A DNA stretch of 64,000 nt from NCBI RefSeq assembly GCF_009908265.2, contig NZ_JAAATX020000006.1:124001-188000 (forward strand), written 5' to 3'. Source of the DNA: Paragemmobacter amnigenus (GTDB taxonomy: Bacteria; Pseudomonadota; Alphaproteobacteria; Rhodobacterales; Rhodobacteraceae). The notes beneath the pieces were generated by a model that saw only the letters and a program-made list of their open reading frames with translations, was not told the DNA's origin and did no database searches. How positions within the stretch are numbered: position 1 is the stretch's first letter; each line of letters opens with the position of its first letter. Shown in pieces: positions 16,316 to 24,555 of this stretch. The translations under genes were made by a program, and so were the position numbers.

Positions 16316-17587
16316 GTGACCACGCTTCCCTCCGACGCCATCCTCGAACGGATGATGACCCTGCACCCCAAGGTCATCGACCTGACACTTGACCGCGTGC
16401 ACCGGCTGCTGGGCCTGCTGGGCAACCCCGAACGCGCCATCCCGCCCGCCATCCACCTTGCGGGCACCAACGGCAAGGGATCGACGCAGGCCATGATCCG
16501 CGCGGGGCTTGAGGCGGCAGGACAGCGCGTCCACGCCTATACCTCGCCCCACCTTGCCCGCTTCCACGAACGCATCCGCCTTGCGGGCGAGTTGATCGGG
16601 GAACCCGCCCTCGCCGCGCTGCTGGACGAATGCGTGGAACGGAACGGGCCGGACGAGATCACCTTCTTCGAAATCACCACCTGCGCCGCCTTCCTCGCCT
16701 TTGCCCGCACCTCCGCGGACTGGACGCTCTTGGAAGTGGGCCTCGGCGGGCGGCTCGACGCCACCAACGTCATCACGCCCCGCCTGTCGATCATCACCCC
16801 GGTCTCGATGGACCACGAAGCCTTCCTCGGCGACACCATCGCCAAGATCGCGGGCGAAAAGGCGGGCATCATCAAGCGCGGCATCCCCGTCATCGTCGGC
16901 CCCCAGCATCCCGACGGGCTGGCGGTGATCGAGGCGACCGCCGCCCGCCTCGGCGCGCCCCTCCTCGCCCACGGCCAGCACTGGCAGGTATGGGAGGAAC
17001 GCGGTCGCCTGATCTATCAGGACGAGCATGGCCTGCTGGACCTGCCCCTGCCCAACCTTCCGGGCCCCCACCAGATCCAGAACGCGGGCGCCGCCCTCAC
17101 CGCGCTGCGCCATCTGGGCCATGACGAGGCGGCCTGCGAAGCCGCCGTCACCCGCGCCGAATGGCCCGCCCGGATGCAGCGCCTGCGCCGTGGTCCGCTG
17201 GTCGACATGGCGCCGCAGGTGGAACTCTGGCTCGACGGCGGCCACAACCCCGCAGGGGGCGAGGCGGTGGCGTCAACGCTTGCCCGCATGCCCGCGCGGC
17301 AGACGCATCTGATCTGCGGCATGCTGAACACCAAGGACGTGACGGGCTACATGCGCCCCCTCGCCCCGCAGGTCACGCAGCTCCATGCCGTGTCGATCCC
17401 GGGCGAAAAGAACACCCTGCCGGCAGAGGCCACCCGCGACGCCGCCCAGAGCGCGGGCATCGACGCCACCACGGCAGACAGCGTGGCAGGGGCACTCGCC
17501 ACCATCGCCGCCAAAGACCCGCAGGCCCGCGTCCTCATCTGCGGATCGCTCTATCTGGCAGGCTCCATCCTGCGCGAGAACGGCTGA
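16316..17587 (+). CDS. folC: Dihydrofolate / folylpolyglutamate synthase
   Basis: Adds glutamate to dihydropteroate and tetrahydrofolates (423 aa, Mur-ligase fold). The ATP-binding loop is LAGTNGKGSTQAM. VGLGGRLDATNVI and ITPVSMDHEAFLG follow, and the C-terminal Rossmann-like domain has LDGGHNPAG. The start is GTG at 16316, four bases after the accD stop, so it sits in the accD operon. It converges with the TetR gene across a cluster of palindromes. Folate polyglutamates feed Fmt and serine-cycle C1 chemistry, but that link is general. Confidence 0.95.
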   Translation: MTTLPSDAILERMMTLHPKVIDLTLDRVHRLLGLLGNPERAIPPAIHLAGTNGKGSTQAMIRAGLEAAGQRVHAYTSPHLARFHERIRLAGELIGEPALAALLDECVERNGPDEITFFEITTCAAFLAFARTSADWTLLEVGLGGRLDATNVITPRLSIITPVSMDHEAFLGDTIAKIAGEKAGIIKRGIPVIVGPQHPDGLAVIEATAARLGAPLLAHGQHWQVWEERGRLIYQDEHGLLDLPLPNLPGPHQIQNAGAALTALRHLGHDEAACEAAVTRAEWPARMQRLRRGPLVDMAPQVELWLDGGHNPAGGEAVASTLARMPARQTHLICGMLNTKDVTGYMRPLAPQVTQLHAVSIPGEKNTLPAEATRDAAQSAGIDATTADSVAGALATIAAKDPQARVLICGSLYLAGSILRENG

Positions 17588-17590
17588 CCG

Positions 17591-17707
17591 CAAAATCCTT
17601 CCTGCGAAGGATTTTGCCCCGATTGTTCTGCGAACAATCGCCCCCACCGTCCCGCCCCGATCCTTCGCCAGAAGGATCGCCACAAGATTTTTCGCAGAAA
17701 AATCTTG
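17591..17707. repeat. Cluster of four short palindromes at a convergent junction
   Basis: Four perfect hairpins in 117 bases: 17591-17616 (11-bp stem, loop CTGC), 17620-17640 (9 bp, TGC), 17658-17679 (9 bp, GCCA) and 17683-17707 (11 bp, GCA). Stem bases differ, but every stem closes as TTC-loop-GAA, with the core TTCTGCGAA or its reverse complement. They fill the gap between the ends of folC and the TetR gene and could terminate both transcripts. Related palindromes occur at 58803-58894. Confidence 0.8.
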
Positions 17708-17711
17708 CCCC

Positions 17712-18323
17712 TCAGACGCCGTAGCGCGCCATGAACATCGCCACCGCACCCCCCACCACCCGCGCCACATCGCGCGGGGTTGCCACGCCCTGCCCGAACA
17801 CGGCGCGGTCATGCAGATTCGCCTTGCACAGCTGCGCGAACTGGTCCGCCGCCAGATCCAGATCCTCGATCCGCAGCTCCCCCCGCTCCACCGCCTTGGC
17901 CAGATAGCGCGTCAGCCGCTCGCGGATCAGCTTCGGCCCGCTGTCATAGAAGGCCGCCCCCAGCGCCGGAAACCGGTCCGCCTCGGCCACGCACATGCGG
18001 AACATGCGCTGCCCGAAATCCGACTGGGCAAAGGCCACGATCCGTTCTCCGGCCAGCCGCAGCACATCCGCCACCGCCGCATCGTCGTCGATCAGCGCCT
18101 CTGCCTCATCCGCCGCGCGCAGGCATTCGGCGCGCGCCACTTCCATGAAAAGCAGCCGCTTGTCGGGGAAATAGCTGTAAAGCGTGGCCTTGCTGACCCC
18201 CGCCGCACGGGCGATGTCGTCCACCGATGCGCCTTCGAACCCGTCGCGGAGGAAGATGTCGCGCGCACCGGCCAGCACCTGCCCGAACTTGCGCCCGCGC
18301 CGGATTTCCGCGCCCCCGCTCAC
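17712..18323 (-). CDS. TetR/AcrR-family regulator
   Basis: Repressor-type protein of 203 aa. The N-terminal HTH is typical: ARDIFLRDGFEGASVDDIAR, AAGVSKATLYSYFPDKRLLF. The C-terminal ligand domain (about 75-200) has LDLAADQFAQLCKANL, as in TetR_C groups of proteobacterial regulators. The GTG start at 18323 overlaps the NlpC/P60 stop (GTGA), making this the third gene of the leucyl aminopeptidase - NlpC/P60 - TetR operon. Its target is unknown; autoregulation of this operon is possible but not shown. Confidence 0.88.
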   Translation of the reverse strand: MSGGAEIRRGRKFGQVLAGARDIFLRDGFEGASVDDIARAAGVSKATLYSYFPDKRLLFMEVARAECLRAADEAEALIDDDAAVADVLRLAGERIVAFAQSDFGQRMFRMCVAEADRFPALGAAFYDSGPKLIRERLTRYLAKAVERGELRIEDLDLAADQFAQLCKANLHDRAVFGQGVATPRDVARVVGGAVAMFMARYGV

Positions 18324-19138
18324 ACCCGCCGCCGCGCCGTCACCGGCCCGCCCCCCTGCTCCGCGATCCGCGCGATGGCCTCCGCCATCCCCTCGTGCCG
18401 CACATCCATGCTGTGACCATTGGCGTGAAGGATGGTCGCGCCATCCACCACCATCGCCACATGCCCCTTCCAGAACAAGAGGTCCCCCCGCCGCAGCGCC
18501 GCGCCCTCCGGCACTTCCTCCCCGATGCGCGCCTGCTGGTCGCTGTCCCCCGGACAGTCCCGCCCGCAGGCCAGCAGCGCCCCCTGCACCAGACCCGAAC
18601 AGTCGATCCCGTCGCGGCTGTTGCCACCCCACAGATAGGGCGAACCCAGAAACCGCTCGGCCACCGCCACCGGATCGCCCTCTGCATCGCCCAGCGCGCG
18701 CAGATGCATCGCGGGGACAAAACCGCCCGCCACCCGCGCCCATTTCCCGTCACTCTCCGCCACCGCCAGCCGCGCGCCGAAGGGCAGCGCCATCACCTCG
18801 CGCGCCTGCACCCGTGCCTCGGGGTACAGATGCGTGGCCCCTGCCGCCACCCGATGCGTCGCGGCAACCGCAGGCCCCGCCGCCCCCGCCGCCAGCCAGC
18901 CGCAATAGCCGTCCTTGCCCATCTGCACGAAGCAATGCCCGTCCCGCCGCTCCACCACCACCAGCGGCTCGCCCAGCACAACCTGCCGGTCCCGCGCGCC
19001 ATCGGGCGTGGCGCAGAGATCGGCCAGCGCCACCGCGACCGCCCCCGCCTCGCCCGACACGAACTCCGCCTCCACCGCCCCGCGCAGGCACTCCAGCGCG
19101 ACACGCCCCGAAAACGGTGTCAGCCTGCGGTCCATCAC
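18320..19138 (-). CDS. NlpC/P60 (C40) cell-wall peptidase with SH3-like domains
   Basis: Putative gamma-D-glutamyl-diamino acid endopeptidase, 272 aa. SH3b-like segments occupy about 20-145; the catalytic NlpC/P60 domain (about 150-265) has the nucleophile Cys in GIDCSGLVQ, the His in WKGHVAMVV and a further polar residue in ILHANGHS. No classical signal peptide is visible, as in many dipeptidyl peptidase VI-like enzymes that act on recycled muropeptides in the cytoplasm. It overlaps the leucyl aminopeptidase (GTGA) and the TetR gene (GTGA). Next to an aminopeptidase and with a dipeptide epimerase elsewhere in the window, a role in murein peptide recycling is plausible. Confidence 0.88.
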   Translation of the reverse strand: MMDRRLTPFSGRVALECLRGAVEAEFVSGEAGAVAVALADLCATPDGARDRQVVLGEPLVVVERRDGHCFVQMGKDGYCGWLAAGAAGPAVAATHRVAAGATHLYPEARVQAREVMALPFGARLAVAESDGKWARVAGGFVPAMHLRALGDAEGDPVAVAERFLGSPYLWGGNSRDGIDCSGLVQGALLACGRDCPGDSDQQARIGEEVPEGAALRRGDLLFWKGHVAMVVDGATILHANGHSMDVRHEGMAEAIARIAEQGGGPVTARRRV

Positions 19139-20544
19139 AGCCCCAGCATCGCGGGCAGGCCAAGGAACAGCGCCCGCGCCCCCTGCCCGACCCCGCCCTT
19201 GGGCCGCCCCGGCGCCTCGGTGGGCGTGTGGCCATAGATGTCGAAATGCACATAGCGCGGATGGTCGGCAAAGCGCCGCAGGAACAGCGCCGCCGTGATC
19301 GACCCCGCGAAGCCGAAACCCGGCGCATTGTCCAGATCGGCGATCCCCGGTTCGATCACCGGTTCATAGGCGTCATGGAAGGGCATCCGCCACACCGGAT
19401 CGAACCCCGCCACCGCGCCCGCCTCCAGCGCCGCCGCCACACCCGCATCGTCGGTGTAATAGGGCGCAAGGTCCGGCCCCACCGCCACCCGCGCCGCCCC
19501 CGTCAGCGTCGCCATCGACACCATGAGATCGCAGGGCTCCTCCCCCGCCCAGGCCAGCGCATCGCCAAGGATCAGCCGCCCCTCGGCATCGGTATCGTTC
19601 ACCTCCACCGTCAGCCCCTTGCGGCTGGTCAAAATATCCTTCGGCTTCAGCGCATTGCCCGCCACCACATTTTCCACCGCCGGCACGATGACGCGCAGCC
19701 GCACCGGCAGCCCCGCCTCCATCACCATCTGCGCAAGGCCAAGGACGGTGGCCGCCCCGCCCATGTCCTTCTTCATCAGGTTCATCCCCGACGACGGCTT
19801 CAGGTTCAGCCCGCCCGTGTCGAAACACACCCCCTTGCCCACCAGCGTGACCGCAGGCCCCGCCTCGCCCCAGCGCATTTCCATGATGCGCGGCGCGCGC
19901 GGGCTGGCGCGGCCCACCGCATGGACCATGGGAAAGCCCTGTGCCAGCAGGTCATCCCCCCGCACCGCCGCCGTCCGCGCCCCGAACCGCGCCGCCAGCG
20001 CCATGAAGGCCGACTCCAGCTCTTCCGGCCCCATGTCCTGCGCGGGCGTGTTGATCAGGTCGCGCGTCAGGAACTCGCCCCGCGCCATGGCGAGCATCCG
20101 CCCCGCATCCACCCCGTCCGGACAGACCAGCCGCGCCCCGCCCCGCTCCTTGCCCGCCTTGTAGCGGGTGAAGCGGTATTGCGTGAACAGCCAGCCCAAC
20201 GCCGCCTCGGCCCGTTCCGCCGCCGTCAGATCGCCCTCCAGCCGCCACACGCCCGCAGGCAGACCCGCCACCGCCTTGGCCAAGCCAAAGCGCAGCCGCC
20301 GCCGCGCCCGCTCGGTCCCCTTGCCGACCACGGCCCCCACCACGCCGCCGCCCGCATCGGGCAGCAGGCGCAACTCGCCCGCATCAGCCTTGAACCCCGT
20401 CGCCTCCAGCCAGCCCGACGCCTCCGCGCCCAGCGCGGCCTTGGCCGCCTCCAACCCTTCGGGCGTCACCACATGCAGGGGCAGCGACGGCGCACCCGCC
20501 TCGGCAAATTCCGGCGTCAGGAACGGCAGGGTGATGTCTGTCAT
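19135..20544 (-). CDS. Leucyl aminopeptidase family (M17) peptidase
   Basis: Cytosolic dizinc aminopeptidase, 469 aa. The M17 hallmarks are present: LVGKGVCFDTGGLNLKPS (metal Lys/Asp), MKKDMGGAA and NDTDAEGRLILGDAL (the family NTDAEGR signature with metal Asp and Glu). RDLINTPAQDMGP marks the domain boundary. The N-terminal domain (about 1-160) is shorter and more divergent than in PepA, as in the PepB-like subgroup common in Alphaproteobacteria. First gene of a three-gene overlapping operon with NlpC/P60 and TetR, consistent with turnover of peptides or cell-wall peptides. Confidence 0.92.
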   Translation of the reverse strand: MTDITLPFLTPEFAEAGAPSLPLHVVTPEGLEAAKAALGAEASGWLEATGFKADAGELRLLPDAGGGVVGAVVGKGTERARRRLRFGLAKAVAGLPAGVWRLEGDLTAAERAEAALGWLFTQYRFTRYKAGKERGGARLVCPDGVDAGRMLAMARGEFLTRDLINTPAQDMGPEELESAFMALAARFGARTAAVRGDDLLAQGFPMVHAVGRASPRAPRIMEMRWGEAGPAVTLVGKGVCFDTGGLNLKPSSGMNLMKKDMGGAATVLGLAQMVMEAGLPVRLRVIVPAVENVVAGNALKPKDILTSRKGLTVEVNDTDAEGRLILGDALAWAGEEPCDLMVSMATLTGAARVAVGPDLAPYYTDDAGVAAALEAGAVAGFDPVWRMPFHDAYEPVIEPGIADLDNAPGFGFAGSITAALFLRRFADHPRYVHFDIYGHTPTEAPGRPKGGVGQGARALFLGLPAMLGL

Positions 20545-20577
20545 GGGGCACTTCCGGTCAGGGCAATCCTTTGCCCG

Positions 20578-20605
20578 ACCCTACAGCGCCCCGCGCCCCC
20601 TGCAA
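20578..20605 (-). promoter_or_regulatory. Putative promoter of the M17 aminopeptidase operon
   Basis: On the reverse strand TTGCAG (20605-20600), a 16-base spacer and TAGGGT (20583-20578) lie 34 bases before the start codon. Weak -10 match. Confidence 0.3.
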
Positions 20606-20623
20606 GGCCCCTCAGCCCCCCGA

Positions 20624-20983
20624 TCAGACCCCGACGAGCGACCGCTCCGCCACCCGCACCAGCCGCGCCCAGACGGCGGCAAAGGCCGTCGCATCGCCCC
20701 CCACCAGCGCGGTCCGTGCATCCTCGGCCACCTGTGCCAGACTGACCATGCCCAGCCCCGCCGCCATGGCCTGCATCCGCCGCAGACCGCGCGGCAGACC
20801 CGCCACCTCGTGCCGCTCCACCTGCGCGCCCATCACCGTGACGGCCAGCGCAAGCTCGCCCACAGCCCGCGACACCAGTTTCTTCCCCGGATCGGGGCCA
20901 AGCCGGTCAAAGATCGCCATGATCGCCCCCTCATCCTCATCCACCCGCTCCTGCGGGCGCAGCATCACAACGCTGGCCGACAT
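20624..20983 (-). CDS. Hypothetical protein, helical
   Basis: Not recognised. The 119 aa protein from the ATG at 20983 is predicted mostly helical and alanine-rich (LVSRAVGELALAVTVMGAQVERH, LGMVSLAQVAEDARTALVGGD). Its length and helix pattern recall a four-helix histidine-phosphotransfer-like fold, but the phospho-accepting HxxKG motif is absent, so I do not assign that. An upstream in-frame ATG at 21034 would add 17 residues. It is divergent from carbonic anhydrase, with 142 bases between. Confidence 0.55.
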   Translation of the reverse strand: MSASVVMLRPQERVDEDEGAIMAIFDRLGPDPGKKLVSRAVGELALAVTVMGAQVERHEVAGLPRGLRRMQAMAAGLGMVSLAQVAEDARTALVGGDATAFAAVWARLVRVAERSLVGV

Positions 20984-21125
20984 CGCATCCCCCGGAATTC
21001 CGACACACCCGGTCGAAAGCATGATCCGTGCCACTGAACGAAAGGTTGCCGCAGTCGGAATTAAACACTCGAATTTTCCTATACTTCGCCCTAGTAAGGC
21101 CGCGACGACCTTTGCAGGATGCCCG

Positions 21126-21773
21126 ATGCAGCAAGCCCGGCCCCTTCCCGCCTATCTCATCAGCCGCTTCCACGGCTGGCGCGCCACCACCTATCAGGAC
21201 AACAAGGCCTGGTACCGCCGCCTCGCCGAAAGCGGGCAGCACCCCCGCGCCATGGTCATCTCCTGCTGTGACAGCCGCGTGCACGTCACCTCGATCTTCG
21301 GCGCGGACGAGGGCGAGTTCTTCATCCACCGCAACATCGCCAACCTCGTCCCGCCCTATAACCCCGACGGCGAATATCACGGCACCTCGGCGGCGGTGGA
21401 ATATGCCGTCACCTCGCTGGGCGTCGCGCATATCGTGGTGCTGGGCCATTCCAACTGCGGCGGCGTCAAGGGCTGCCACGACATGTGCTCGGGTCATGCC
21501 CCCGCCCTGCTGGAGAAATCCTCCTTCGTCGGCCGCTGGATGGACATCCTGCGCCCCGGCTTCGACAAGGTGAAGGCACAGGCACCCGACGATTTCCTGC
21601 GCGCGCTGGAAAAGCAGGCGGTGCTGACCAGCCTCGAAAACCTGATGACCTTCCCCTTCGTCCGCGCCGCGGTCGAGGATGACAGGCTCACCCTGCACGG
21701 GCTCTGGACGGATACGGGCGAAGGCGGTCTGGAACAGTTCGACCCCGCGCGCGGCGGGTTCGTGGCCGTCTGA
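21126..21773 (+). CDS. Beta-class carbonic anhydrase
   Basis: Interconverts CO2 and bicarbonate (215 aa, usual length). Zinc ligands and the Asp/Arg dyad are intact: ISCCDSRVHVTSIF (Cys, Asp, Arg) and VVLGHSNCGGVKG (His, Cys). HRNIANLVPP is the conserved dimer strand. The start at 21126 follows GGATGCCCG; upstream reading frame is not coding. Bicarbonate is a substrate for acetyl-CoA carboxylase (accA and accD here) and for any PEP carboxylase of the serine cycle, though the gene stands alone. It converges with the ScfR-type regulator gene. Confidence 0.95.
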   Translation: MQQARPLPAYLISRFHGWRATTYQDNKAWYRRLAESGQHPRAMVISCCDSRVHVTSIFGADEGEFFIHRNIANLVPPYNPDGEYHGTSAAVEYAVTSLGVAHIVVLGHSNCGGVKGCHDMCSGHAPALLEKSSFVGRWMDILRPGFDKVKAQAPDDFLRALEKQAVLTSLENLMTFPFVRAAVEDDRLTLHGLWTDTGEGGLEQFDPARGGFVAV

Positions 21774-21782
21774 AACCCGACA

Positions 21783-23180
21783 CTAGACCTCGAACCGCGT
21801 CGCCCCCCGCCGCTTTTCGTCGACGGGCTGCGACAGCACCACCGCCTGATGCGCGCGCTGGTCGCAATTGGCGCGCGGGCAGATGCGGCAGTTGATGCCC
21901 ACCTGCGTCATCCGCGCCCCCGCGACCGAGAACGCCTCGGCATAGCCGATTTCGGGCGCATGCTCGATCGCGCAGCCCATCGCCACGGCCAGCCGGTTGT
22001 CCTGCGCGTGGCGGGCCCAAGTCGGGCGGTCCACCGTGCGCGAAAAGACAAAGAACTGCGACCGGTCCGGCATCTCGACGAATTGCGGCACGATCCGCCC
22101 CGGCGTGCGGAAGGACGTATGCACATCCAGCCGCGGACAGGCCCCGCCATGTTCGGCCAGATGGAACCCCGTCGCATTGAACCGCTTGGTGACGTTCCCG
22201 CCCTTGTCGATCCGTAGAAAGAAGAACGGCACCCCCTGCGCCCCCTCGCGCTGCATCGTCGTCGCGCGGTGGCAGGCCTGTTCGAAACTGACGCCGAAGC
22301 GTGTCGCGATATGGTCGAGGTCGTATTTCGTCGCCCGCGCCTCGGCCAGAAACGCCTCATAGGGCATCAGGACGGCGGCGGCGAAATAGTTCGCCAGCTC
22401 CACCCGCAACCGCGCCACCCCGCGCGGATCGGTGATCCCCGACCGCGCCACCAGACTGTCCAGCAGCCCCCGCTTCTCCAGCAGGCCGCACATATGCACC
22501 AGCTGGAAGATGCGGTTGGTGTGGTCCAGCGCCTCGGACAGCAGGATCTCGCGCCGTGCCTCGTCATACTGGCGCAGCGTGCCGGGCAGGTCCTCGACCC
22601 TGACCAGCCGCACGGTCACGCCCACGCGCCCCCGCAGCCGCCGCTTCAGCGCGACATAGACCTCGTCCGGCTCGACCGCCGACCCGCTCCAGAACCCCTC
22701 CGCCGCCTCTTCCAGCTCGCGGAAGTGATTCCGGTGCTTGCGGAATTCGTTGTGCACCGCCGATTCCGGCGTCGCCACGATCTGCGGCGCCTCGCCCTCG
22801 GTCAGTGACAAAAGCTGGTCCGTGGCCGCCTGATAGGCGCTGTGCAGCCGCAGAAAGGACTGCACCAGCCCCGGCGAATGGACCAGCGCCGCGCGCATCT
22901 GCGGCAGGTCGGGCCGCGTTTCGCTGAACAGCGGGTCCTGCATCACGGCGCGCAGGTCGGCCAACTGGCTGGTGCCATCCTCGTCCGCGATCTCGCGCCA
23001 GTCGACGCCATAGACATCGAACAGCTTCAGCAGAACCTGCACCGATACCGATCTCTCGTTGTTTTCCAGAAGGTTGACATAGGACGGGCTGATGCCCAGC
23101 GCCTTGGCCATCGCCCCCTGTGTCTCGCCCCGCTCAAGTCGCAGCCGCCGCAGATGCGGTCCGATGAATGTCTTTTGCAT
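21783..23180 (-). CDS. ScfR/RamB-type short-chain fatty acyl transcriptional regulator
   Basis: 465 aa regulator with three parts: an N-terminal XRE helix-turn-helix (about 1-65: LRRLRLERGETQGAMAKALG, ISPSYVNLLENNERSVS), an IrrE/ImmA-like domain (about 150-310) in which the zinc-protease HExxH is not intact, and a C-terminal DUF2083-type region ending in a Cys cluster INCRICPRANCDQRAH. Members of this family (RamB, MccR) control acetate, propionate or glyoxylate metabolism in response to acyl-CoA. I start at the ATG at 23180; another ATG at 23192 is possible. It is divergent from sga-mcl-mtkAB across a region packed with TTACA repeats, so it is probably that operon's regulator (inference). 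Confidence 0.88.
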   Translation of the reverse strand: MQKTFIGPHLRRLRLERGETQGAMAKALGISPSYVNLLENNERSVSVQVLLKLFDVYGVDWREIADEDGTSQLADLRAVMQDPLFSETRPDLPQMRAALVHSPGLVQSFLRLHSAYQAATDQLLSLTEGEAPQIVATPESAVHNEFRKHRNHFRELEEAAEGFWSGSAVEPDEVYVALKRRLRGRVGVTVRLVRVEDLPGTLRQYDEARREILLSEALDHTNRIFQLVHMCGLLEKRGLLDSLVARSGITDPRGVARLRVELANYFAAAVLMPYEAFLAEARATKYDLDHIATRFGVSFEQACHRATTMQREGAQGVPFFFLRIDKGGNVTKRFNATGFHLAEHGGACPRLDVHTSFRTPGRIVPQFVEMPDRSQFFVFSRTVDRPTWARHAQDNRLAVAMGCAIEHAPEIGYAEAFSVAGARMTQVGINCRICPRANCDQRAHQAVVLSQPVDEKRRGATRFEV

Positions 23181-23193
23181 ACCGTCGCACACA

Positions 23194-23292
23194 TTACAGG
23201 TTTCGTTGTGTTTACAATATTACAAATTACAAGCGATGTAAATTCTCGCATTTACAGCACAACCCGCTTTCGTTTTGCACAAATTACAAGCG
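23194..23292. promoter_or_regulatory. TTACA-repeat operator region between regulator and sga
   Basis: Within 99 AT-rich bases there are six TTACA (23194, 23212, 23220, 23227, 23252, 23284) and one TGTAA (23237). 23227-23241 is the inverted repeat TTACA-AGCGA-TGTAA. A 14-base direct repeat ACAAATTACAAGCG occurs at 23222-23235 and 23279-23292. The sga Shine-Dalgarno (TTGGAGGA, 23315-23322) follows. Likely binding sites for the divergently encoded ScfR-type regulator. Confidence 0.7.
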
Positions 23293-23326
23293 GTGCCATG
23301 TCTGTCCCAACGAATTGGAGGACATC

Positions 23327-24541
23327 ATGAAAACCGGAACGCAGCATCTCTACATCCCCGGACCCACCAATGTGCCCGAGGTCGTGCGTCAGGCGATGAA
23401 CGTCCCCATGCAGGACCACCGCGCGCCGGATTACGGCAACCTGACGATGGGCCTGTTCCGCGACCTCAAGACCATCTTCAAGACCGAAACCGGCCGCGTG
23501 ATGATGTTCCCCGGTTCCGGCACCGCCTGCTGGGAAGCGGCGATCACCAACACGCTGAACCCCGGCGACAAGGTGCTGATGGCCCGTCACGGCCAGTTCT
23601 CGCATCTCTGGGTGGAAATGGCGAAAAAGCTGGGCCTCGACGTCGAAGTTGTCGACCTCGCATGGGGCGCGGGCGTTCCGGTCAACGAATTCGCCCGCAT
23701 CCTGGGCAATGACCGCCACGGCAAGATCAAGGCCGTCTTCGTCACCCATAACGAAACCGCCACCGGCGTCACGTCCGACGTCGCCCTCGTCCGCCGCGCG
23801 CTGGACGAATGCTTCCACGACGCGCTCCTCTTCGTGGACGGCGTCTCCTCCATCGCCTGCATCGACTTCCGCATGGACGAATGGGGCGTCGACCTTGCCG
23901 TGACCGGCACGCAAAAGGGCTTCATGCTGCCCGCGGGTCTGGGCATCATCGGCGTCTCGCAGAAAGCCATGGCCGCGTCGGAAACCAACACCATGCGCCG
24001 CTGCTTCCTCGACTTCGCCGACATGGCCAAGATGAACGATACCGGCTACTTCCCCTACACCCCGCCCACCCAACTGCTGCACGGCCTGCGCAAGTCGCTC
24101 GACCGCATGCTGGAGGAAGGGCCGGAAAACACCTTTGCCCGCCACCGCCGCCTTGCGACGGGCGTGCGCAACGCAGTCGCGGCATGGGGGCTGGAAATGG
24201 CGGCGGAACATCCCTCGCTCTACTCCGACACCGTCACCGCGATCCGCACCCCGCAGGGCGTGGATGCCCGCGACGTCATCAAGATCGCCTATGACCGCTA
24301 CAACTGCTCGCTCGGCTCGGGTCTCGGCCCGCTGAACGGCAAGGTGTTCCGCATCGGCCATCTGGGCGACCTGAACGAAGGCATGTGCCTGACCGCCATC
24401 TCCATCGCGGAACTCTCGCTGGCCGCCGCCGGGGCGCAGATCCGCTTCGGGTCGGGCGTCGCCGCCGCGCAGGACGTCTATGCCGAACCGGTCGCCCGCG
24501 CCGTCCAGCGCAACACCGCCGCCCGCATCGCCGCCGAATAA
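23327..24541 (+). CDS. sga: Serine-glyoxylate aminotransferase
   Basis: Transfers the amino group of serine to glyoxylate, giving hydroxypyruvate and glycine, the entry reaction of the serine cycle (404 aa, class V PLP enzyme). The N-terminus HLYIPGPTNVPEVVRQAM is diagnostic. The PLP lysine is Lys197 in TGTQKGFMLP, with MMFPGSGTACWEAA and FVDGVSSI also present. The start at 23327 follows GGAGG with proper spacing. First gene of sga-mcl-mtkA-mtkB and preceded by the TTACA operator. Serine-pyruvate or alanine-glyoxylate activity is possible, but the operon context supports serine-glyoxylate. Confidence 0.93.
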   Translation: MKTGTQHLYIPGPTNVPEVVRQAMNVPMQDHRAPDYGNLTMGLFRDLKTIFKTETGRVMMFPGSGTACWEAAITNTLNPGDKVLMARHGQFSHLWVEMAKKLGLDVEVVDLAWGAGVPVNEFARILGNDRHGKIKAVFVTHNETATGVTSDVALVRRALDECFHDALLFVDGVSSIACIDFRMDEWGVDLAVTGTQKGFMLPAGLGIIGVSQKAMAASETNTMRRCFLDFADMAKMNDTGYFPYTPPTQLLHGLRKSLDRMLEEGPENTFARHRRLATGVRNAVAAWGLEMAAEHPSLYSDTVTAIRTPQGVDARDVIKIAYDRYNCSLGSGLGPLNGKVFRIGHLGDLNEGMCLTAISIAELSLAAAGAQIRFGSGVAAAQDVYAEPVARAVQRNTAARIAAE

Positions 24542-24555
24542 CCCCAGAGGAAACC

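Noticed and set aside
21041-21085. Promoter with TATACT (21080-21085) for carbonic anhydrase
   Set aside because: The -10 is good but no -35 of any class is found at proper spacing, so it is not listed as a feature.
23275-23303. TTGCAC with 17-base spacing as the sga promoter
   Set aside because: The -10 position reads ATGTCT, a poor match. The real promoter is probably elsewhere in the TTACA region.
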